DNA of 64,000 bases from Sinorhizobium fredii USDA 205. GTDB taxonomy: Bacteria; Pseudomonadota; Alphaproteobacteria; Rhizobiales; Rhizobiaceae. The stretch spans positions 1 to 64,000 of the forward strand of contig NZ_AUTC01000145.1 in NCBI RefSeq assembly GCF_001461695.1. The letters run 5' to 3'. The translations under genes and the position numbers were made by a program. A model generated the notes under the pieces. The model saw nothing but the letters and a program-made list of their open reading frames with translations, did no database searches and was not told where the DNA came from. Shown piece by piece: positions 59,975 through 64,000 of the stretch. Position 1 is the stretch's first letter, and every line of letters begins with the position of its first letter.

Positions 59975-60979
59975 TTACGCCCGCGCCTCCGCTTCGATCT
60001 GGCTGACGAAATCGCCGAACGGCTTCTTCTTCCAGATTTCGGCAACGGGAGCCGTCGCCTTCACGAACGCCTCGCGATCGACCTCGGCGACTTCAACATT
60101 TGCGTTGCTCTTGAAGGCGGCCAGGACCTCCGAAGCCTTCTCGGCGGAGAGTTTTCGCTGCAGGTCGCCGGCCTCCTTGGCCGCGGCCTTCACCGCTTCG
60201 AGGTCACCTCCGAGTCGCGCCTCGGCGATCTTCGACATCAGAAACGGTGTCGACTCCCACTTGTGCGCGGTCAGGCTGATGTAGCGGTTGACCTCGTAGA
60301 GCTTCGAGCTCTCGATGTTGGCGAGCGGATTCTCCTGCCCGTCGACGACGCCCTGCTGCAGGGCGATGTAGAGCTCTCCAAACGCGATCTGCTCCGTGGT
60401 CGCGCCGAGCGACTCAAAAATGTCGATGGTCATCGGATCCGCCGGCGTGCGTATCTTCATGCCTGCTACATCGGCGGGCGCGACGACCTTGCGCTTCGAA
60501 TTGGTGAGATGGCGGATGCCGTTGTCCCACCAGTCGAGCGGAACGACGCCGACCGCCTCGAAACGCTTGTTGAGCTCCTGTCCGACGGCGCCGTTGAGAA
60601 GCTTCATCGCCTTCTCGGTGCTCTCGAACAGGAAGGGCAAACCGAGGGCCGCCAGCTCCGGCACCAGAGCCGAGGTGGCGCCCTGGCTGTTTGCCGTGAA
60701 GTCCAGAGCACCCGTGCGCAAGCTCGTCAACATGGCCGCATCGCTGCCAAGCGTCTCGGCCCCCGCGACATTGATCTTCACGCGCCCCGACGTCTTCTCG
60801 GCCACTAGTTCTGCAAACTTCGCGGCTGCAACGGTTCGTGGATTGCCGGGCGCGGCACCATGACCGAGCGTCAATGTGGTCTCGGCCCTGGCGGGGCGAA
60901 TGGTGCTGATAAGCGCGGGCGCAGCAAGCGCTGCCACCGCCGATGCGAGAAACGTACGTCTATGAAGTTGCAAGCTCAT
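59975..60979 (-). CDS. dctP: TRAP transporter solute-binding protein DctP
   Basis: 334 aa with a twin-arginine-like signal (LHRRTFLASAVAALAAPALI). The mature part shows LTLGHGAAPGNPRTVAAAKF, the carboxylate-binding Arg region GMKIRTPADPMTIDIFESLG, and ELYIALQQGVVDGQENPLAN. The Arg in KIRTP normally binds the carboxylate of the ligand, so a sugar acid or organic acid is expected. First gene of the TRAP set and downstream of split transketolase genes. Confidence 0.92.
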   Translation of the reverse strand: MSLQLHRRTFLASAVAALAAPALISTIRPARAETTLTLGHGAAPGNPRTVAAAKFAELVAEKTSGRVKINVAGAETLGSDAAMLTSLRTGALDFTANSQGATSALVPELAALGLPFLFESTEKAMKLLNGAVGQELNKRFEAVGVVPLDWWDNGIRHLTNSKRKVVAPADVAGMKIRTPADPMTIDIFESLGATTEQIAFGELYIALQQGVVDGQENPLANIESSKLYEVNRYISLTAHKWESTPFLMSKIAEARLGGDLEAVKAAAKEAGDLQRKLSAEKASEVLAAFKSNANVEVAEVDREAFVKATAPVAEIWKKKPFGDFVSQIEAEARA

Positions 60980-61040
60980 TGTCTCCTCCTCAAGTGCTTA
61001 CATTTTGAAGGCGATCCAGCTCCTCCAAGCCGGATCTCCA

Positions 61041-62078
61041 CTATTCGTCGAGCCAACCTTTGATCGCTGACACCACCTTGCCCGTGGAAAGCCCATACTG
61101 GTCGTGCAGCGTCGGCAGGGCGCCCGCCTCCAGGAACTGATCAGGCAGTGCGATTTGGCGGAAGGCTGCGGGGCGAACGTCCGAGCGCATGAGCGTGGCG
61201 GCGATGGCCTCGCCGAGTCCGCCGATGAGCGTGTGGTTCTCGGCGACGACAACCAGGCGGCCAGCTCTTCTGCACTCCGCGAGGATCGTCGCCTCGTCGA
61301 GCGGCTTGATGGTGGGAACGTGCAGCACGGCTGCGTCCACGCCGTTCCTCTGGAGTTGCTTGGCGGCTTCGAGAGCCCGCATCGTCATCAGGCCCGACGA
61401 AATGATCAGTGTATCCCGCCCATCCCGGATCAACTTCGCGTTGCCGAGCTCGAACTGGTAGCCGTACTCGTCGAGGACGAGCGGGACGTTGCCGCGCAGC
61501 AGCCGCATGTAGACCGGCCCCTTGTGGGCGGCGATCGCCGGCACTGCTTGCTCGATCTCGTGCGCATCGCAAGGATCGATGATCGTCAGGTTCGGCATGC
61601 CGCGGAACATCGCTATGTCCTCGCTTGCCTGATGGCTCGGCCCGTAGCCGGTCGTGAGGCCGGGAAGCGCGCAGACGATCTTTACGTCCAGCATCTCCTC
61701 GGCGATCGCGAGGCAGATGAAGTCGTAGGCGCGACGGGAGGCAAAAACCGCATAGGTGGTGACCCACGGCTGGAAACCTTCCCGCGCCATGCCGGCCGCT
61801 GCCATCATCAGGAGCTGCTCGGCCATCCCCATCTGGTAGAACCGGTCGGGATGGGCGGCGCGGAAGATGTGCAAGTCGGTGTACTTCGCCAGGTCGGCGG
61901 AAAGACCGACGATGCGAGGGTCTCTGTCAGCAATCGCCGCGAGCGTGTGTCCGAAGGGCGCCGGTTTCGTCGGCTGGTCGGGCCCGGCAATCGACGCTAT
62001 CATCGCTGAAGTGGTAAGCCGCGGCCTGTCGCCGTTATTCAGCAAGTGCTCCGGCCGAATGTATTTGGAACGCCTCAT
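61041..62078 (-). CDS. Transketolase C-terminal subunit
   Basis: About 345 aa: pyrimidine-binding domain with the catalytic Glu in RFYQMGMAEQLLMMAAAGMA, TGYGPSHQASEDIAMFRGMP, and the C-terminal domain ENHTLIGGLGEAIAATL. Start at 62078 overlaps the N-terminal subunit stop by 4 nt (ATGA). Split transketolases act as alpha2beta2 enzymes moving two-carbon units. By context it serves a sugar-acid or unusual pentose pathway. Confidence 0.9.
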   Translation of the reverse strand: MRRSKYIRPEHLLNNGDRPRLTTSAMIASIAGPDQPTKPAPFGHTLAAIADRDPRIVGLSADLAKYTDLHIFRAAHPDRFYQMGMAEQLLMMAAAGMAREGFQPWVTTYAVFASRRAYDFICLAIAEEMLDVKIVCALPGLTTGYGPSHQASEDIAMFRGMPNLTIIDPCDAHEIEQAVPAIAAHKGPVYMRLLRGNVPLVLDEYGYQFELGNAKLIRDGRDTLIISSGLMTMRALEAAKQLQRNGVDAAVLHVPTIKPLDEATILAECRRAGRLVVVAENHTLIGGLGEAIAATLMRSDVRPAAFRQIALPDQFLEAGALPTLHDQYGLSTGKVVSAIKGWLDE

Positions 62079-62914
62079 GCCACGGCTCCCGCATCGATGA
62101 TTTTCAGGGCTTCCGCCCATTCATGCGGCTCGACCCGCAGAAAGTGATTGCGCTCGCGCGCCTCCAGGAACGGCACACCCTTCGCCATCTTCGTGTCGCA
62201 GATGATCAACCGTGGTTTGGGCGCGTCTTGGTGCCGGGCGGCATCGAAAGCCTTCACCAGAGCGTCTATGTCGTTGCCGTCGACGCGCTGCACGAACCAG
62301 CCGAAGGACTCGAACTTCGGCGCGAGCGGCTCGAAGTTCATCACGCCGAGAGAGGGCCCGTCGGCTTGCATCTGATTGACGTCGACTATGCCGATCAGGT
62401 TGTCGAGCTTGTAGGAACCGGCCGACATCGCCGCTTCCCAAGTCGAGCCCTCGTCCAGCTCGCCGTCCGAGAAGAGATTGTAGACGAACGACTTGGAACC
62501 CTTGCGCTTCAAAGCCAGGCATATCCCAACCGCGATGCCAAGCCCGTGACCGAGCGAACCGCCGGTGATCTCCATGCCGGGCGTATAGGCGGCCATGCCG
62601 GACATCGGCAGCCGGCTTTCATCCGTGCCATAAGTCTCGAGTTCGTCTTCGGGAATGATCTTCGCCTCGATCAAGGCAGCATAAAGCGCGATAGCGTAGT
62701 GGCCGATCGAGAGCAGGAACCGGTCGCGGCCTTCCCACTCGGGATCCTCAGGGCGATAGCTGGTGGCGTGGAAGTAGGACACGGCCAGCACGTCGGCGAC
62801 CCCGAGCGCCTGCGCGATATAGCCTTGGCCCTGGACCTCGCCCATACGTAGCGCGTTGCGGCGGATGCGCCTTGCGCGCTCGCTCAAGCTCACATTATGA
62901 CCAATCTCGGCCAT
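62075..62914 (-). CDS. Transketolase N-terminal (TPP-binding) subunit
   Basis: 279 aa with the thiamine diphosphate motif LFSDGELDEGSTWEAAMSAG through LIGIVDVNQMQADG (GDGEL start seen as SDGEL) and the early His in SLGHGLGIAVGICLA. Substrate-binding His residues near the N terminus lie in SYFHATSYRP. It pairs with the C-terminal subunit. SDGEL instead of GDGEL is a common variant in split enzymes. Confidence 0.9.
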   Translation of the reverse strand: MAEIGHNVSLSERARRIRRNALRMGEVQGQGYIAQALGVADVLAVSYFHATSYRPEDPEWEGRDRFLLSIGHYAIALYAALIEAKIIPEDELETYGTDESRLPMSGMAAYTPGMEITGGSLGHGLGIAVGICLALKRKGSKSFVYNLFSDGELDEGSTWEAAMSAGSYKLDNLIGIVDVNQMQADGPSLGVMNFEPLAPKFESFGWFVQRVDGNDIDALVKAFDAARHQDAPKPRLIICDTKMAKGVPFLEARERNHFLRVEPHEWAEALKIIDAGAVA

Positions 62915-62957
62915 TCCTACCTTCCTTCCGACTTTTGATGGAGGCCTTGTCAGGAGC

Positions 62958-63719
62958 TCAGTGAATCAGCATTCCGCCGTTGACGTCGATTACGGCGCCG
63001 GTGACATAGGCCGACAGGTCCGAGGCGAGGAACAGATAGATGTTGGCAACGTCGCGTGCCTCACCGAGCCTGTTCAACGGGATGCCCCTGATGATGTCAG
63101 CCCGCATTTCCTCGGAGAGCTTGCCGCCCGTGATATCGGTCTGGATGAGGCCTGGGGTTACTGAATTGACCCGAATGCCTGCCGGGCCGAATTCGCGTGC
63201 CATCGCCTTCGCGAGGCCAAGAACGCCGGCTTTGGCCGCCGAGTAGTGCGGTCCCCCGAAGATACCGCCGCCACGCTGCGCGGAGACCGACGACATGCAG
63301 GCAATCGAGCCGCCCCCGTTGTCGCGCATGTTCGGAATGAAAGACTGGCTGAGGTTCAGGACCCCGGTCATGTTGACCGCGACGATGCGCTGCCAATCCT
63401 GCTCTGAAATATCAAGCGTCTTTACCGGCTGCGTGACGCCTGCGTTGTTGATGAGCACGTCGACCGCGCCAAACGCCCCGATGGCCGCCTCAGCCGCTGA
63501 ATTGCACGACGCCCGGTCCGTGACGTCGCAGCCGAGACCAATGTGATTGCCGTGCTCAACCGGTGCCAGGGTCGACGCCGCTTCGCTGGCGGCCTCGGCA
63601 TCGATGTCCAGAATGGCCACCCTGGCGCCATTCTCCGCAAATAGCTCGGCTGTAGCACGGCCGATGCCGCGCCTGCTTGCCGCGCCCGAAATGACCGCTG
63701 CCTTTCCTCGCAGTAGCAT
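62958..63719 (-). CDS. Short-chain dehydrogenase/reductase
   Basis: 253 aa classical SDR: cofactor loop VISGAASRRGIGRATAELFA, NNAGVTQP, catalytic Ser in ACMSSVSAQRGG and the YxxxK motif in HYSAAKAGVLGLAKAM. Asp after the second strand (ILDIDAEAA) suggests NAD use. Start at 63719 has GGAGGAG nearby. First gene of the leftward operon, so it probably oxidises or reduces the imported compound before transketolase. Confidence 0.9.
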   Translation of the reverse strand: MLLRGKAAVISGAASRRGIGRATAELFAENGARVAILDIDAEAASEAASTLAPVEHGNHIGLGCDVTDRASCNSAAEAAIGAFGAVDVLINNAGVTQPVKTLDISEQDWQRIVAVNMTGVLNLSQSFIPNMRDNGGGSIACMSSVSAQRGGGIFGGPHYSAAKAGVLGLAKAMAREFGPAGIRVNSVTPGLIQTDITGGKLSEEMRADIIRGIPLNRLGEARDVANIYLFLASDLSAYVTGAVIDVNGGMLIH

Positions 63720-63857
63720 ACAGATCTCCTCCCGAAGCCTCTGGTCCTCTTCGTCCGCATGGCGGTCCGCCGCTTCGATGGGAGAGAATTGAATGAACAA
63801 GCGGTTCGCTTCAAACGCCAAGTTTACATCGGTAGATGACTCTGCTTCACTAATCCG

Positions 63858-64000
63858 ATGCTGAACATGATTTCGCTTTCCGCCATGCGCATCTTCGAGT
63901 CGGCCGCCCGTCTTGGCTCCTTTCGAGCGGCGGCGGAGGAACTCAGGCTTTCGCCGAGTGCCGTCAGCCATGCGATAATGCGACTGGAGCGCGATCTCGG
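63858..64000 (+). CDS. LysR-family regulator, N terminus only (window edge)
   Basis: From ATG 63858 the frame reads MISLSAMRIFESAARLGSFR, then AAAEELRLSPSAVSHAIMRL and ERDL, the winged helix-turn-helix of a LysR protein of the GcvA-like type. The rest lies outside the window. It is divergent from the SDR-transketolase-TRAP operon, so it is the likely activator of that operon. Confidence 0.85.
   Translation, partial: MLNMISLSAMRIFESAARLGSFRAAAEELRLSPSAVSHAIMRLERDL

Overview
The window looks like an accessory replicon, probably a large plasmid, of an alphaproteobacterium of the Rhizobium/Sinorhizobium (Ensifer) group. The reasons are high GC, DUF982 genes, an NDUFS4-like 'ETC complex I subunit' relic, a rhizobium-type intergenic palindrome near 10.44 kb, attEFGH-like genes, and many ABC and TRAP uptake operons. 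No rRNA, tRNA, CRISPR array or replication origin was seen.

Layout. 1-5.8 kb: decayed region with small stress or unknown genes, an hsp20 with an N-terminal frameshift, a complex-I-subunit relic with an in-frame TAG, an orphan gatC, and overlapping relics of ISL3, IS3 and IS1182 transposases lying between two copies of an SPW-repeat gene. 5.8-17.8 kb (minus): polyol/triose operon with a CUT1-type ABC importer, an ATP-type DhaK-DhaL fusion, and a complete PTS-type dihydroxyacetone kinase branch (DhaL, DhaM, HPr, Enzyme I, a small unknown protein, DhaK). 18.3-23.7 kb (plus): guanidine operon with a class I guanidine (ykkC) riboswitch, an NMT1/SsuA-type ABC importer, a GdmH-like ureohydrolase, a His-rich protein with an unrecognised domain, and a HupE/UreJ nickel permease. 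24.7-28.1 kb: a giant SAM-cyclase-AAA-TPR signalling protein. 28.4-29.6 kb: a broken IS110 element.

29.8-44.5 kb: a respiratory and sulfur island. It has a GroEL paralogue, a 5-aminolevulinate synthase fragment, SCO1, a cupredoxin-like protein, a Tat-exported metallophosphoesterase, a SoxA-like cytochrome, a cbb3-like oxidase (CcoN plus a fused tri-heme CcoO-CcoP and four tiny membrane proteins), a SafE-like membrane protein, the copper ATPase CcoI, and on the opposite strand SoxY, SoxZ, SoxE and SoxF homologues. It reads as a reduced, non-canonical Sox system with its own terminal oxidase and assembly factors.

45-49.2 kb: attE/attFG/attH-like export module. 49.3-57.3 kb: mosaic of a threonine-dehydratase-like gene and its divergent XRE-cupin regulator (with a 14-bp perfect inverted repeat between them), LysR regulators, an alpha/beta hydrolase lacking its nucleophile Ser, a DUF6152 protein, an NmrA-like protein and several relics. 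57.4-64 kb (minus): TRAP transporter, split transketolase and SDR operon ending in an ABC-ATPase/amidohydrolase deletion scar, with a divergent LysR gene running off the edge.

The strongest leads for undescribed biology are the guanidine operon with its unrecognised His-rich putative nickel chaperone, and the mini-Sox/cbb3 island.
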